Origin: CAVURW01 sp963743595
GTDB lineage: Bacteria > Verrucomicrobiota > Verrucomicrobiia > Methylacidiphilales > UBA1321
DNA: 50,025 bases
Assembly: GCA_963743595.1 (NCBI GenBank)
Contig: CAVURW010000005.1
Location: 1 to 50,025, forward strand
Direction: 5' to 3'
Made by a program: the position numbers and the translations under genes. The number at the start of each line of letters is the position of its first letter. Position 1 is the stretch's first letter. This document shows, one piece after another, positions 9,782 through 19,351 of the stretch. The notes under the pieces were generated by a model, which made no database searches, had not been told where the DNA came from, and saw only the letters and a list, made by a program, of their open reading frames with translations.

Positions 9782-12700
9782 TTGTTGCCCTTTGTTTCTT
9801 TCGCTCTCCCTTCAAACTCCCGCCACACCGTCGCGTAATCCTGCTCCCGATCACACCGGTCGAAAGGCGCTTCGTAAATGATGGTGCGCTCGCGGGGGCC
9901 GCCGGGGAGGAAGTCTTCGGTGACTGTGCGATCCACGGTGCCGGACTTCATGTCCTTGATTTCGTTCCATTCGGAACGGGAGAAGCCCACGCTGGGGAGG
10001 CCTTTGCTGCACGTGAAGACGATCCGGCCGCGGCGGTCATACCAAGTGTCGTTCTCGTATTGGCGCATCACGGGGAACTGGATGCGGTAGATGGTGCAGA
10101 GTTCTTCCAGCGTTAGACCAAAAGCCTGCGCAATCAGGACATCAATTTCCACAAGTGCTTGTCGACGCTCATAGTCTCCGCGCAATGGCGTAGCCCACTT
10201 CCATTGAGGGTCAATTGCAGCAAACACTTCCGGCCTGAGCCGCGGATCACTTTTTGCCCAGCTGTCGGATTTATACGCTGGGTCCCAGCATTCGTGCCAC
10301 AGATTGCCGAACTCTTCTACCAGTGCTGTCAGCAGCAATACTCTGAGCTCCAGCTTTGCACATCTTGGTGGTAATGGGGTGAGTCCAGTTGCGCCGCTTG
10401 TCCAATCGCTCCTCCCCGTAGATTTTACAAAGAAATCAAATGGTATGGAAAACATTGTCGCCGAAGCCCTCAGCAATAAAGCAGTTGTCTTAAATATCGT
10501 TGAGACACAAGTGTGTAGATGTGAAACACCCGGCGGATAAAGCGTAGAGATAAACGTTCGCTCGCCGCCCAAGCTTAGCATTCGCCTATGAAATGCTCGA
10601 TAGCAATCAGTGACATGAAGGTCAGCATTCCAAGGAAGTCGCTGGGACTTATTGGCAAATGAAATTGAATCCCCATTAGGAATATAGTTCGACCTTGGAA
10701 AATAGCTACTTCGGATCGCTGATAGGTCAATTTCATCGTAAGCGTTTTGCGTATCACAGATGCTGCGAGGCGTTTTATTAAATGGTAAGCCGACGAAAAA
10801 GTGAGGCCCTGATACAATCCACCCATAAATTGATTTCGGAAAGTGAGTTTCGGCACGGATAGTTTGCGTGACTTTCACGTCGGTGGTTTCATTCCACATC
10901 ACAGTCGATATATAGTCGCTCTCCATATCCGCCAATCTGGTGGGGTGTCTAGCGATCCGCCTCAAAACAGCAATCAACTGTCTTGAATGAAGAGCTGGAA
11001 GGCGTGCTTCATTTGGAGAAGTATAGGCAGAATCATATAATTCTGAAAAAAGGCTCAATTCATTGTTTGTGATTCTGATTAGCCGGTCGCGATGTCCATC
11101 CAAAACCCAATTTCCGTCGTCATTCTTTATGCCCTGCACGGGTCCTTCGCCAGAGTGCTCAAAACAAGAATCAAGCATAGATGGGCTCAATAATAGGCTA
11201 CACGAAATAAAGTTAATACGACCAACATCCGGGCCTAAAACACATGCCTCAAACTCTTTGTTGTTGTCACCGGGTCCCAAGTGGAATAGGCGAAATTGAT
11301 TTTTAAAATGGAAGTGAAATTTAAGTCGGTTATAGCATGCCTTTCTTAATTCTCCACCAGTTGGATCGCTATAGATTCCCTTGTCTGTAATCAACCCTGT
11401 GACGCCGGTTTTGTTGGACAATTGCCAGGCTATGGGCAAGAAACACTTGTAGAGATTCGTCTTGGCACCTTGGAGCAAAGGTTGGTTTTGCAGCGATCTC
11501 AAAAAGTTCTGACTCGCAGCGGCGTCTTCATATTCCACCAGATAGGTCGCGCGGATTTTAGAATCACTTAGGATTTTAGAACGAGTCGCTGCTATTTCTG
11601 GCGCCGAATAGTTCCGAAGCACGCATATTGGTTCGGCGTCGCCTAATATGCCACCCTCCTCCCATTCAATCTTGATCCATGGAGGATTTCCAACGAGTAG
11701 GTCAAAGCCGCCGCGCGTGGCAAAAATGTCGGCAAACTCGAGTTCCCAATGGTGGAAGCGGAATTGTTGCGCGAGTTCGGCCACGAGTTTTAGCCTGGGC
11801 ACTTCGCGGCTGAGCCGGCTCACATCAACAAAGCCAAATTCGTCCACGAGCTTTAGCTGTTCTTCCTTGGGCGCGGTCTCGGCGAACATCATTAACTGGC
11901 TGCCCGCCTGTGCCTGCGGTTCGTAAACGTCGCCCTCGATGATGAGGGAGAGGTCCATGAGGAATTCGTCGCGCGTGGGCAAGAGGTTGGCCTTTTCGAT
12001 GGGCCAGAACCAGAGGGCGCACCAGTAGTCCATCACGAGCTTGAGGCGGCGGAAGGGGCTGGAGTTGCGGACATTCTCGGAAAGGAGTTCCTGCTGGAGA
12101 ATGCGGTCTTTCTCCTGGGTCGAAAGGCCGGAATTATGAGGTATGAAAGATGATGGATGAAGGGAGTCTTGCTTCCCGTCTTCTTTCATCACTCCTAATT
12201 TATCCTTCATCCTCTCCCCTTCCTGTCCCCACACTGGCAGGCTGTCGGTGGTGCGTTCTCGGATGCGTTGCTGCTGCTCGACGTGTTTGCGCCAGAGTTT
12301 TTCAATGGCCTGGGAGTAGCGGACGAGTGTGGTGACCTCGCCGTCGTCGAAAGGCTGGATGAATTTCTTCCGCCAGTTCTTGATGTGCTCCATCTCGGTG
12401 GGCGCGAGTTGTTTCACCACCTTGTCGGTGTAGTCAGCCATGCTGGAGTCGGGCAGCAGGAAGTGGAAAATGTCGCTGGACGTGAGCTTGTCGCCAGACT
12501 GCTCGACCTTGAGCGGGCGGCGGTCGGGGACGAGGTCGAGGAAGGAGGGCTGGCCGCTTTTTTGTTTGATGACTCGGCTAGCAGGGAAAACCTGACGGCG
12601 CGCACCGATGAGGGAATTGCCCGCGATGAGTTGCATCCCGAACCACGGGACATGCGCGCCGTCATAAATGGTGTTCAGCCAAAGCGAGATTTCCGCCAGT

Positions 12701-14745
12701 TCCACGGCGACCGGATTCAAATCCACGCCGAAGACATTGTTGTCGGCGATGAACATCTTCACCTTCTGCCTCTCGGTGGCGTATTGGTCGTGCGGGATGA
12801 TGCGGCCAGTCTCGCGCTGCTTGCGATCGAGGTAGGCTTCGGTGAGCTGATTGATGGCTTCGTTGGCGAATGCGCCGCTGCCGAGGGCCATCTCGCAGAC
12901 GGTGAGGTGGAGGATCTCGTCGGCTTTCAGAGGAGCGCGGGCTTCAGCCCGCTTCGCCTCGGAAGTGACGGAAGGTGCGGAGGAATCCGTACCGTCTGGC
13001 GTTGCGGGGACTGAAGCGGCGGGCAAACCTCGACTTGGCATAACGCCGCGATCCGGTTCACCCAGAAGTTCCTTCAGGGCATATTTCACGAGGCACTTGG
13101 TCAGGACTTCAGGCGTGTAGTAGGAGGCGGATTTCTCGCGGTTGCGACCGGCGAGGCGATAGATGAACGTGCCCTTGTCATATTTCTTGAGGGTGCCGTC
13201 GGCGTTGAAGACTTTTTCGTTCTCCTCGTATTTCGGCAAATCCTCACCCGTGACGAAGAAGGCGGCTTCGAGCTCGTTGTATTCTTGGTCAGGGCGTTTG
13301 ACCTCGTAGAGGTCGGTCTGGGCGAAGAAGCCGGTGTAGGAGAGCAGGCCTTCGTAAACCGCGCCGAGTTGGTTGATGCCGAGTTGCGCATAGCTGATGC
13401 GTCCGCGCAGGTGCTGGCCAATCTTCGGGCGCGACAGGGAGAGGAGCTGAATGACCTGTTGCAGGACGCTGTTGCGGAACCGGACTTTCTCCAGCAACGG
13501 CGTGCGCGCAGGGTCGAACAGGTGGCTCTTGAGAGGAGCCAATGAGAATGCATCCACTCCTGTGTGAAACATTTCGGTCTTCTCGGCTCGCTGGTTGAAG
13601 CCATCGAAAATGATCGTGAACAAGATGCGGAGCGATTCGTTGATGAAATAGCCGTTGCGAGACTCGTCGGAGGTGAGTGGAACGAGTTCGAGGTCGCGCA
13701 GGGATTCAAGGCTGTAGCCCTTGGCGTATTGTTCGCTCTTGCGGATGGGTGCGTAGCCAAGTTCGGGCCGGGCTTCCAAATAAAGCACAAAGAGCAGGCG
13801 GTAGAGGTAGCGGAGGGATTCGCGCGTGAGTTGGCTAGGGTCGAGCTTCTCGGCAGTCTCGCTTTCGCCGAAGACCCCCTTCTTGCGTTGGGTGCGGAGA
13901 AACCAGACGGCTTCGTTGCCGAGCAATTCGATGGCTTCACGGACGGAATATTTCAGGTCCTCGGAAACTTCGAAAGCGTGCTTGTGGGAATTCTCGTCCA
14001 AGGTGTCGAGCAGCGGCGAGCCATCGTCGGGGCAGAGACTGTCGCGATGCAGCAGTGCGGCCATCGCTTTGAGCGTGGAAGCTTCCTTGCGTGACAGGAT
14101 CTCGGAAAAGTCAAAACGGAGGAAACGCTTCTCGTTCCACTTCGAGCGGTCAATGAGGACAAGCGAGTGGAAATTCAGCACCAGCAACCAGCGCGGCGGT
14201 TCAGCCTGGGCGAAAATGTGCGTGGTGATGAGCTCTGAAACAGGCGTGTCGAGAAGACGGTCTTTTTCCTCGACGAGTGGAAAGCCTTCGGCCTGGTATT
14301 GGCAGGCATGGAGATTGAGTTCGAGCGGGTCGCTGGCTTCCTCGACGGGGCTGATGGTTTCGAGAATCCACAGATCAGGAGCGCCGGATTTCTTTTTGAT
14401 TTCACCGAGAATGGGAATTGCGCCTTCGTCGAGCGGCTTCAGTTCGGCCGCAAAATTGAAGCCAAGGGCGTCGAGCAGAGCAGCGAAGAATTCGTGCTGG
14501 GCCTCCTTGATGGCAGCGGCCTGAGTGGTTTTCTCCAGGCGATTGCGGAGGACGAAATATAGCTTGGAAAGCCCGCCGAGCTTGGTGTAGGGCGGCCGCC
14601 AGGTGGCCGGCTGGCCGGCGATTGCGGATTGCTCCTCTTGCGCGGACCATTTGGTAAAGAGTTCCTTGAGGTCGTTCTCCAGGATCGCACTCAAATAATG
14701 GTGCGTGTAGAACTCGTTCTCGTTGCTGATGCCGGTGAGGTTCAC
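9778..14745 (-). CDS. Giant Eco57I/DrmMI-like adenine-specific DNA methylase
   Basis: 1655 aa. The N-terminus (MNLTGISNENEFYTHHYLSA) is typical of large Eco57I-class methylases. SAM-binding motif I is the variant EMALGSGAFANEAI (near residue 610); catalytic motif IV is NPPW in FDLLVGNPPWIKIEW (near 1010), the N6-adenine type. An E-x-K stretch (LGEIKKKSGAPDLWILE, near 130) could belong to a degenerate nuclease domain. Length and neighbourhood resemble the DISARM methylase DrmMI or PglX/type IIG enzymes. Near bases 12130-12225 a stretch unlike the rest of the protein (KDKLGVMKEDGKQDSLHPSS...) separates the SAM domain from the NPPW region and matches local GGATGAA-type repeats, so it looks like an in-frame repeat insertion. 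Stop overlaps the next helicase start. Confidence 0.85.
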   Translation of the reverse strand: MNLTGISNENEFYTHHYLSAILENDLKELFTKWSAQEEQSAIAGQPATWRPPYTKLGGLSKLYFVLRNRLEKTTQAAAIKEAQHEFFAALLDALGFNFAAELKPLDEGAIPILGEIKKKSGAPDLWILETISPVEEASDPLELNLHACQYQAEGFPLVEEKDRLLDTPVSELITTHIFAQAEPPRWLLVLNFHSLVLIDRSKWNEKRFLRFDFSEILSRKEASTLKAMAALLHRDSLCPDDGSPLLDTLDENSHKHAFEVSEDLKYSVREAIELLGNEAVWFLRTQRKKGVFGESETAEKLDPSQLTRESLRYLYRLLFVLYLEARPELGYAPIRKSEQYAKGYSLESLRDLELVPLTSDESRNGYFINESLRILFTIIFDGFNQRAEKTEMFHTGVDAFSLAPLKSHLFDPARTPLLEKVRFRNSVLQQVIQLLSLSRPKIGQHLRGRISYAQLGINQLGAVYEGLLSYTGFFAQTDLYEVKRPDQEYNELEAAFFVTGEDLPKYEENEKVFNADGTLKKYDKGTFIYRLAGRNREKSASYYTPEVLTKCLVKYALKELLGEPDRGVMPSRGLPAASVPATPDGTDSSAPSVTSEAKRAEARAPLKADEILHLTVCEMALGSGAFANEAINQLTEAYLDRKQRETGRIIPHDQYATERQKVKMFIADNNVFGVDLNPVAVELAEISLWLNTIYDGAHVPWFGMQLIAGNSLIGARRQVFPASRVIKQKSGQPSFLDLVPDRRPLKVEQSGDKLTSSDIFHFLLPDSSMADYTDKVVKQLAPTEMEHIKNWRKKFIQPFDDGEVTTLVRYSQAIEKLWRKHVEQQQRIRERTTDSLPVWGQEGERMKDKLGVMKEDGKQDSLHPSSFIPHNSGLSTQEKDRILQQELLSENVRNSSPFRRLKLVMDYWCALWFWPIEKANLLPTRDEFLMDLSLIIEGDVYEPQAQAGSQLMMFAETAPKEEQLKLVDEFGFVDVSRLSREVPRLKLVAELAQQFRFHHWELEFADIFATRGGFDLLVGNPPWIKIEWEEGGILGDAEPICVLRNYSAPEIAATRSKILSDSKIRATYLVEYEDAAASQNFLRSLQNQPLLQGAKTNLYKCFLPIAWQLSNKTGVTGLITDKGIYSDPTGGELRKACYNRLKFHFHFKNQFRLFHLGPGDNNKEFEACVLGPDVGRINFISCSLLLSPSMLDSCFEHSGEGPVQGIKNDDGNWVLDGHRDRLIRITNNELSLFSELYDSAYTSPNEARLPALHSRQLIAVLRRIARHPTRLADMESDYISTVMWNETTDVKVTQTIRAETHFPKSIYGWIVSGPHFFVGLPFNKTPRSICDTQNAYDEIDLSAIRSSYFPRSNYIPNGDSISFANKSQRLPWNADLHVTDCYRAFHRRMLSLGGERTFISTLYPPGVSHLHTCVSTIFKTTALLLRASATMFSIPFDFFVKSTGRSDWTSGATGLTPLPPRCAKLELRVLLLTALVEEFGNLWHECWDPAYKSDSWAKSDPRLRPEVFAAIDPQWKWATPLRGDYERRQALVEIDVLIAQAFGLTLEELCTIYRIQFPVMRQYENDTWYDRRGRIVFTCSKGLPSVGFSRSEWNEIKDMKSGTVDRTVTEDFLPGGPRERTIIYEAPFDRCDREQDYATVWREFEGRAKETKGNK

Positions 14746-14751
14746 AGAAGG

Positions 14752-14780
14752 GATGAATTATGAGGGATGAATTATGAATC
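14752..14780. repeat. GGATGAATTATGA repeat, left flank of four-helix gene
   Basis: GGATGAATTATGA occurs twice in tandem here and in inverted form at 15125-15147. Related GGATGAA/CTTCATCC strings occur inside the methylase gene (12140-12215). Confidence 0.7.
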
Positions 14781-15134
14781 GGTGGCTTTGGATTTCTTTG
14801 AGATCGTGGTGAAAATCGCCAGTAGTTGGTTGGTTTCATCTAGCAGCGAGGCGAGCTTATTCTGACCGACCACTTTGCTATCAACCAGTAGTTCCAGCCA
14901 ATAAGCCGTTTCCTCCAGCTCTTTAAGACAGTCGCCCACCTTGGAAACAAACTCCGCCTTGGACCGGGCTCGATAGGCTTCGCGATAATTTGCGCCAACG
15001 GAAGTTCCCGAACGCAAAACTTGCTTGCCCAGGGTCTGAGGCAACGTACCGCCTCCAAGGGTGCAATAAAGTGTTATGATTCGCAGGGCGAAACTCTTGG
15101 TCCGCTCGCGCAAGTCTTGCCTTTCATCATTCAT
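14772..15134 (-). CDS. Four-helix-bundle protein (23S rRNA IVP family)
   Basis: 120 aa, MNDERQDLRERTKSFALRI at the start, then LRSGTSVGANYREAYRARSKAEFVSKV and LKELEETAYWLELL, the hallmarks of the small four-helix-bundle family first seen in 23S rRNA intervening sequences. Such genes often appear as isolated insertions of unknown function. It sits between the SNF2 helicase and the methylase (10 bp and 26 bp gaps) and is flanked by inverted copies of a GGATGAATTATGA repeat (14754-14780 and 15125-15147), so it is likely a later arrival in an older helicase-methylase operon. Confidence 0.85.
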   Translation of the reverse strand: MNDERQDLRERTKSFALRIITLYCTLGGGTLPQTLGKQVLRSGTSVGANYREAYRARSKAEFVSKVGDCLKELEETAYWLELLVDSKVVGQNKLASLLDETNQLLAIFTTISKKSKATDS

Positions 15135-15147
15135 AATTCATCCCTCA
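15125..15147. repeat. Inverted copy of the GGATGAATTATGA repeat
   Basis: TCATAATTCATCCCTCATCC lies at the start of the four-helix-bundle gene and just after the helicase stop, opposite in orientation to the copies at 14752-14780, so the pair brackets that gene. Confidence 0.7.
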
Positions 15148-18036
15148 TCCTTCCCCCTTGAGCACCGCGACGATCCGGATGTAGGGATTGTCCTCGGTCT
15201 TCATGGTGTCCACAACCCACGTCTGCCACTCGTTAAAAATCTTCTCGATCTCCCGGCGCTCGCGTTCCTTTTTGTTGAGCTGTCGGGGACTGAGTTGCAC
15301 CTCGCTGGCGAAACGGAGTTCGAGCTGGTCAAAGCGCTTGTTGCGAAGTTCGTTCAAGCGGGCGGTGTGCTCGCTGAGTTGCGGCGTGATGCGCTCAACG
15401 TATTCGGCCCGGCACTGGCTCATGCGCTCGCGGGCCTTGGCCACCACGGCTGGCAGGAGTTCCTTGAAGGCGATGAGGTCAATGGGCCGATTTGCATTCG
15501 GATAGCGCTTCTCGTGCAGACGCGTGTACTTCAGCACGTCGGCGAATTCCAGCACGTCGGCAAACTTGCCATTCCGGAAGCGCAAACCGAACCACCGATG
15601 GATGAGCGGGTGGCTCTTGAGATTGGGAATCAGGCCGGAAACGAGAAAAATGGCTTCATCCGGTTTGAGGCAGCCGGCGAGGCTGAGGACCGGTGCTTCA
15701 TGCCGCCCAAACGCGGCAACAACCTTGTCGTTCACCCAATTCAGAATGGGATGCTGCTCCCAGAGCAAGGTCATTTCCGGCCATCTTTGCTTTTCGCGTT
15801 TCAACTCATCCTCTTGGTCTGTTCGAGAGTTTGTCCGGCAACGCTTAATCTCCTTCTGGATAAGAGCACGATCGGTCGTGAGGGCGAACTGGCCGTCCTC
15901 TGGCAGGATTTCGCGCGGGAGGAATTGAAGGCGATGCCGCAATTCCTTCGGCGCAGTGAGCGTGATAAACTGCTTCTCCGCGTCGAACTCGACCTGCACC
16001 GGCTGGTCACGGCGAATGAAATCAATCGCTTCCTTGAAGAACTGGAAATCGTTGGCATACAGGCTCGGCATGGCGGCTTTGGCTGAAGTCGCCGTTTGGC
16101 CTGTGGGTGTGGCTTGATCACCCATCAACAGGGCCAAGAGATCCACGGGCTTTGCCTGGAGACTCTTCTCAAATTGCTCGACCGACTGGCCGGTTTCGAT
16201 GGCTCGGGCGGTGAGCTTCTCCTCTTCTGCAATATCATAGACGCCCATGAACACAGAGGGATCGCCGACATTCTTGGCGGCCTGCTCGTCCTTCTGGATG
16301 AGGAGTTCCAGAATGCGAGTGTCGCCCTTGATCTTCGGATTCGTGCTTTGGGTGGCGAGGTAAACGATTTGTGGCTGCTGCTCTTGGCCGTAACGGTCAA
16401 TACGTCCGTTCCGTTGCTGGAAAACCATCAGTGACCACGGGATATCAAAGTGGATCATCCGATGGGAGAGGTAGTGCAAGTTGATGCCCTCAGAGGCAAC
16501 GTCCGAAGCGATGAGTAGCCGGACAGGCGAACCTCCATTGCCGAATTCCTCAACCACCGACTGCTGTTCAATGTCGTCCATCGTGCCGTGCAGCGTCTCG
16601 ACCTGTTTTTCGTTGAGCTTGAGATCGCGCTTTAGATTTTCATGGAGGAACTTCAGCGTCTCAATGCGCTCGGTAAATATGACGAGGCGGTCCTTGGGAT
16701 CACTTCCGTTCCAGCCGAAGCCGGGTTTTCCATCGCGAATAACGTGGAGGAGTTCTTGATACTTATCGAAGTCGGCGGGAGTGATCTTTCGGAGTTCGAG
16801 CGCCAGAGCTTCCAGCGAATGAATGTCAGCCGCGAAACCCTTTGGGTCCTCCTTTTGCAAACGATTCACGCGGTTGTGAATGGTCTGGAGACACGCAGAC
16901 GGGCTGGAAAACAGAGATTTCTCCAGAGTCGTCTTGAAAAGGTCGCCTGCCGTGCGCTTTTGGTCGAGCCGCGTGAACTTGATGTCGGTAAACAACTCGA
17001 ACACTTTCTCTTCAGCGGCGGTTGCCTGGGGCTTGGCGATGCGGATGATGCGCTCCTGAAATGAGGCCGCAACCTGGTCTTTGATGTCCTTCTTGAAGCG
17101 ACGAATGAACAGTCCCTTGATGTCCTCCGGCCCGTAATCCTCCGGATTTGCGATAGCCGTGGGATTCAACATGTTCATCAGACTGGCAAAGGACTTCGCT
17201 TTGCCGTCGTGCGGTGTGGCCGAAAGCATGATGAGCGTGTCCGAACGGGAGGACAGCAGCTTGGCGAGCTTCGAACGCATTGAATTTGTGCCGCGCTCGG
17301 CCACGTTGTGCGCCTCATCAATGACGATGATGTCCCAATAGCTGCGCTCCAGGTAGGTGCGATATTCCGCGTCCTGCTTCAGTGTGTCTATCGAGATGAT
17401 GGTCTTGTCGTAATAATAAAATGGGTTGTGGTTGGTCGGGATGCGGTTGCGGATGCGTTGAATACCCACCGAGTCTAGGCGGACGAGCGGAATGGTGAAC
17501 CGTGCCCAGAGTTCCTTTTGAAACTGCGTGAGCATGCTTTTCACCGTGCAGACGAGGATGCGTTTGCCCCGGCCGCGCCGGATGAGTTCACTCAGGATAA
17601 TGCCGGCTTCGATGGTTTTTCCGAGACCGACCGCGTCGGCCAACAGGATGCGCTGGCGCGGTTGCTGCAAAGCCTGGATGGCGGGATCGAGCTGATATGG
17701 CACGGCATCCACTGCGCCATTTTGACCGCTGTACAGCTTATTGTCGGTGGGCGGCGTTTGCCGCAGCAGGCTCTCGACGTAAAGCAGCGAATCACGGAAG
17801 GACGACGAGGTGTCGGGGACGAGTTTGGTTTCAGAAGGATCGAGAACCTCAATGCCATTGCCGTTCTGGATTTCGATGTCTTGAAGAAAAACCGCCTCCT
17901 TTTCCTTTACCAGTTCAGACAAGCCGACCACGGAGAGTGCCTGGCTGCCAGTTGATGTGCGGTCAACCCGGCGCACCAGCCATTCAGCATCGCGCACGAT
18001 AATTCGTGCTCCCGGAGCCAATGTTCCCGTGTTCAT
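15145..18036 (-). CDS. SNF2/RapA-type helicase, DISARM DrmD-like
   Basis: 963 aa. Motifs in order: ILLADAVGLGKTIEAG (motif I, near 135), VIDEAHNVAERG (motif II, near 235), LSATPHDGKAKS (motif III), SEGINLHYLSH (motif V) and FQQRNGRIDRYGQ (motif VI, near 555). The family is the RapA-like SNF2 translocases; DISARM DrmD belongs to it and is found beside an Eco57I-type methylase, as here. The C-terminal ~300 residues are rich in charged coiled segments. DrmA, DrmB and DrmC are not visible, so this is DISARM-like rather than canonical DISARM. It starts 33 bp after jetD. Confidence 0.85.
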   Translation of the reverse strand: MNTGTLAPGARIIVRDAEWLVRRVDRTSTGSQALSVVGLSELVKEKEAVFLQDIEIQNGNGIEVLDPSETKLVPDTSSSFRDSLLYVESLLRQTPPTDNKLYSGQNGAVDAVPYQLDPAIQALQQPRQRILLADAVGLGKTIEAGIILSELIRRGRGKRILVCTVKSMLTQFQKELWARFTIPLVRLDSVGIQRIRNRIPTNHNPFYYYDKTIISIDTLKQDAEYRTYLERSYWDIIVIDEAHNVAERGTNSMRSKLAKLLSSRSDTLIMLSATPHDGKAKSFASLMNMLNPTAIANPEDYGPEDIKGLFIRRFKKDIKDQVAASFQERIIRIAKPQATAAEEKVFELFTDIKFTRLDQKRTAGDLFKTTLEKSLFSSPSACLQTIHNRVNRLQKEDPKGFAADIHSLEALALELRKITPADFDKYQELLHVIRDGKPGFGWNGSDPKDRLVIFTERIETLKFLHENLKRDLKLNEKQVETLHGTMDDIEQQSVVEEFGNGGSPVRLLIASDVASEGINLHYLSHRMIHFDIPWSLMVFQQRNGRIDRYGQEQQPQIVYLATQSTNPKIKGDTRILELLIQKDEQAAKNVGDPSVFMGVYDIAEEEKLTARAIETGQSVEQFEKSLQAKPVDLLALLMGDQATPTGQTATSAKAAMPSLYANDFQFFKEAIDFIRRDQPVQVEFDAEKQFITLTAPKELRHRLQFLPREILPEDGQFALTTDRALIQKEIKRCRTNSRTDQEDELKREKQRWPEMTLLWEQHPILNWVNDKVVAAFGRHEAPVLSLAGCLKPDEAIFLVSGLIPNLKSHPLIHRWFGLRFRNGKFADVLEFADVLKYTRLHEKRYPNANRPIDLIAFKELLPAVVAKARERMSQCRAEYVERITPQLSEHTARLNELRNKRFDQLELRFASEVQLSPRQLNKKERERREIEKIFNEWQTWVVDTMKTEDNPYIRIVAVLKGEG

Positions 18037-18069
18037 AAAGTTTCGTCACTCAGGATGCGCAAGTTATTA

Positions 18070-19341
18070 TCAGATAGGCTGTTGGAACGCCAGCGTTTGT
18101 GTCGGCACATAAAACGGCCAGGTTCGTGCGGTTGGTCGCCCAAGTGATTCTTGTTCAAAGCTGCCCTTGTCCCCAGCTTGCAACATCCGCCGCAAAAGTT
18201 CGTGTTCGGGCCTCATGAGGGGTGATTCCAAAAGCCGTTCGATCAATCGCCGGTTTCCAAGATCAAGCACCGGGCCAGAGGCAGACGGTCGCCATTCCAT
18301 GAAAAGCGATTGGAAGGGGCGACCACTTCGAGTGCGCAAGTCGCGCAGGATATCGAAACCTTCAGGGTCACTGTCACCAAAATGCCAAAATTCCAATGCG
18401 GCGGGCAGCTTTTGCAACAAGGCGAGCGTCGCCGAGCCTGGATAACTGGTGCAAATCAGCAATTCGCCGGAACTCAGTTTGGCCAGTTCGTGGAAACTGG
18501 TTTCGTTTTCCACAGTGAGACAGCGGCGTGCCGGAGATTCAACCTGTGTGGCGCGAAGGATGTCTGTTTCGGAAAGGCGACAAGGACCTTGCAGCAGCCC
18601 CAGATTCAGCCAGTCATTGTCCAATTGCAGACGAAGCGGCCCATGCACAAGTGCAAAGCGCGGGACTTGCAGGATGCCAAGATCTTCCAGTGAGCCGAAC
18701 TGACCGTCGGTCACTTGTTCGAGAATCAATCCCAGCTTGCCGCAAAGCTTGCCAGCCTCATTCTCGGCGGCAAGCTCGCCAAGCCGCTTGGAATTTCCCA
18801 TCAGCACACAACTGGCAAATCGCAGGAGAGATTCTCCGCCTTGGCCATGCCACATCAACAGCTTGGGGACTAGACCCAACAACTCGGCGTTGGCCTCAAG
18901 ATCCTCTCTGGAAAACGGCGAGAGGGCGGCGCCCTGGAGGGCGGCCTGCTGCAGTCCGGTGCAGTATTTTTCCCAACCAGCGCGCCAGCGATCCGGAACC
19001 TCCACCTTGGTCGCCGCGGCAAATTGGTCTGCCAGCCGATGACGGCGCTCCGTGGGCGAAGGCTGGTTCAAGAGGGCAAACAGACCGGCTTCATTCGCAA
19101 TAGGAAAACGAACCTGGTGAATGATGTCCCTGTCCCGGCGCGGGCCTTCGAGTTGCAGCAGCTTGCCATTTTGTTCCCGGAGTTGGCGGATTGCCGTTTC
19201 ACGGTCGTCGCCATCTTCACAATTGCAGACGGCCAGCAGTTTTTTCAAATCCACCAGAAAGTCGCGCTGCCCCGACCCGGTGCGGCCTGCCTTGGACTCC
19301 GAGTAGAGGCGGGCCAACGCGAGAAAAACGGGTGAATTCAT
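18070..19341 (-). CDS. jetD: Wadjet protein JetD (DUF2220, Toprim-type nuclease)
   Basis: 423 aa. The C-terminal Toprim-like domain has the conserved Glu in VENETSFHEL (near 285) and the DxD pair in WHFGDSDPEGFDIL (near 330), which bind the metals for DNA cleavage in Wadjet. The N-terminal half is the arm that contacts DNA or the JetABC complex in known systems. It begins 10 bp after jetC, completing a jetA-B-C-D gene order. JetD makes the cut after the SMC-like JetABC motor has extruded a small circular plasmid; this is established for the family, not shown here. Confidence 0.9.
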   Translation of the reverse strand: MNSPVFLALARLYSESKAGRTGSGQRDFLVDLKKLLAVCNCEDGDDRETAIRQLREQNGKLLQLEGPRRDRDIIHQVRFPIANEAGLFALLNQPSPTERRHRLADQFAAATKVEVPDRWRAGWEKYCTGLQQAALQGAALSPFSREDLEANAELLGLVPKLLMWHGQGGESLLRFASCVLMGNSKRLGELAAENEAGKLCGKLGLILEQVTDGQFGSLEDLGILQVPRFALVHGPLRLQLDNDWLNLGLLQGPCRLSETDILRATQVESPARRCLTVENETSFHELAKLSSGELLICTSYPGSATLALLQKLPAALEFWHFGDSDPEGFDILRDLRTRSGRPFQSLFMEWRPSASGPVLDLGNRRLIERLLESPLMRPEHELLRRMLQAGDKGSFEQESLGRPTARTWPFYVPTQTLAFQQPI

Positions 19342-19351
19342 AGGAAAATGA

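Noticed and set aside
9778..18036. Canonical DISARM or BREX system
   Set aside because: DrmA, DrmB, DrmC and the BREX genes brxA, brxB, brxC, brxL, pglZ are not visible; only DrmD-like and DrmMI-like proteins are.
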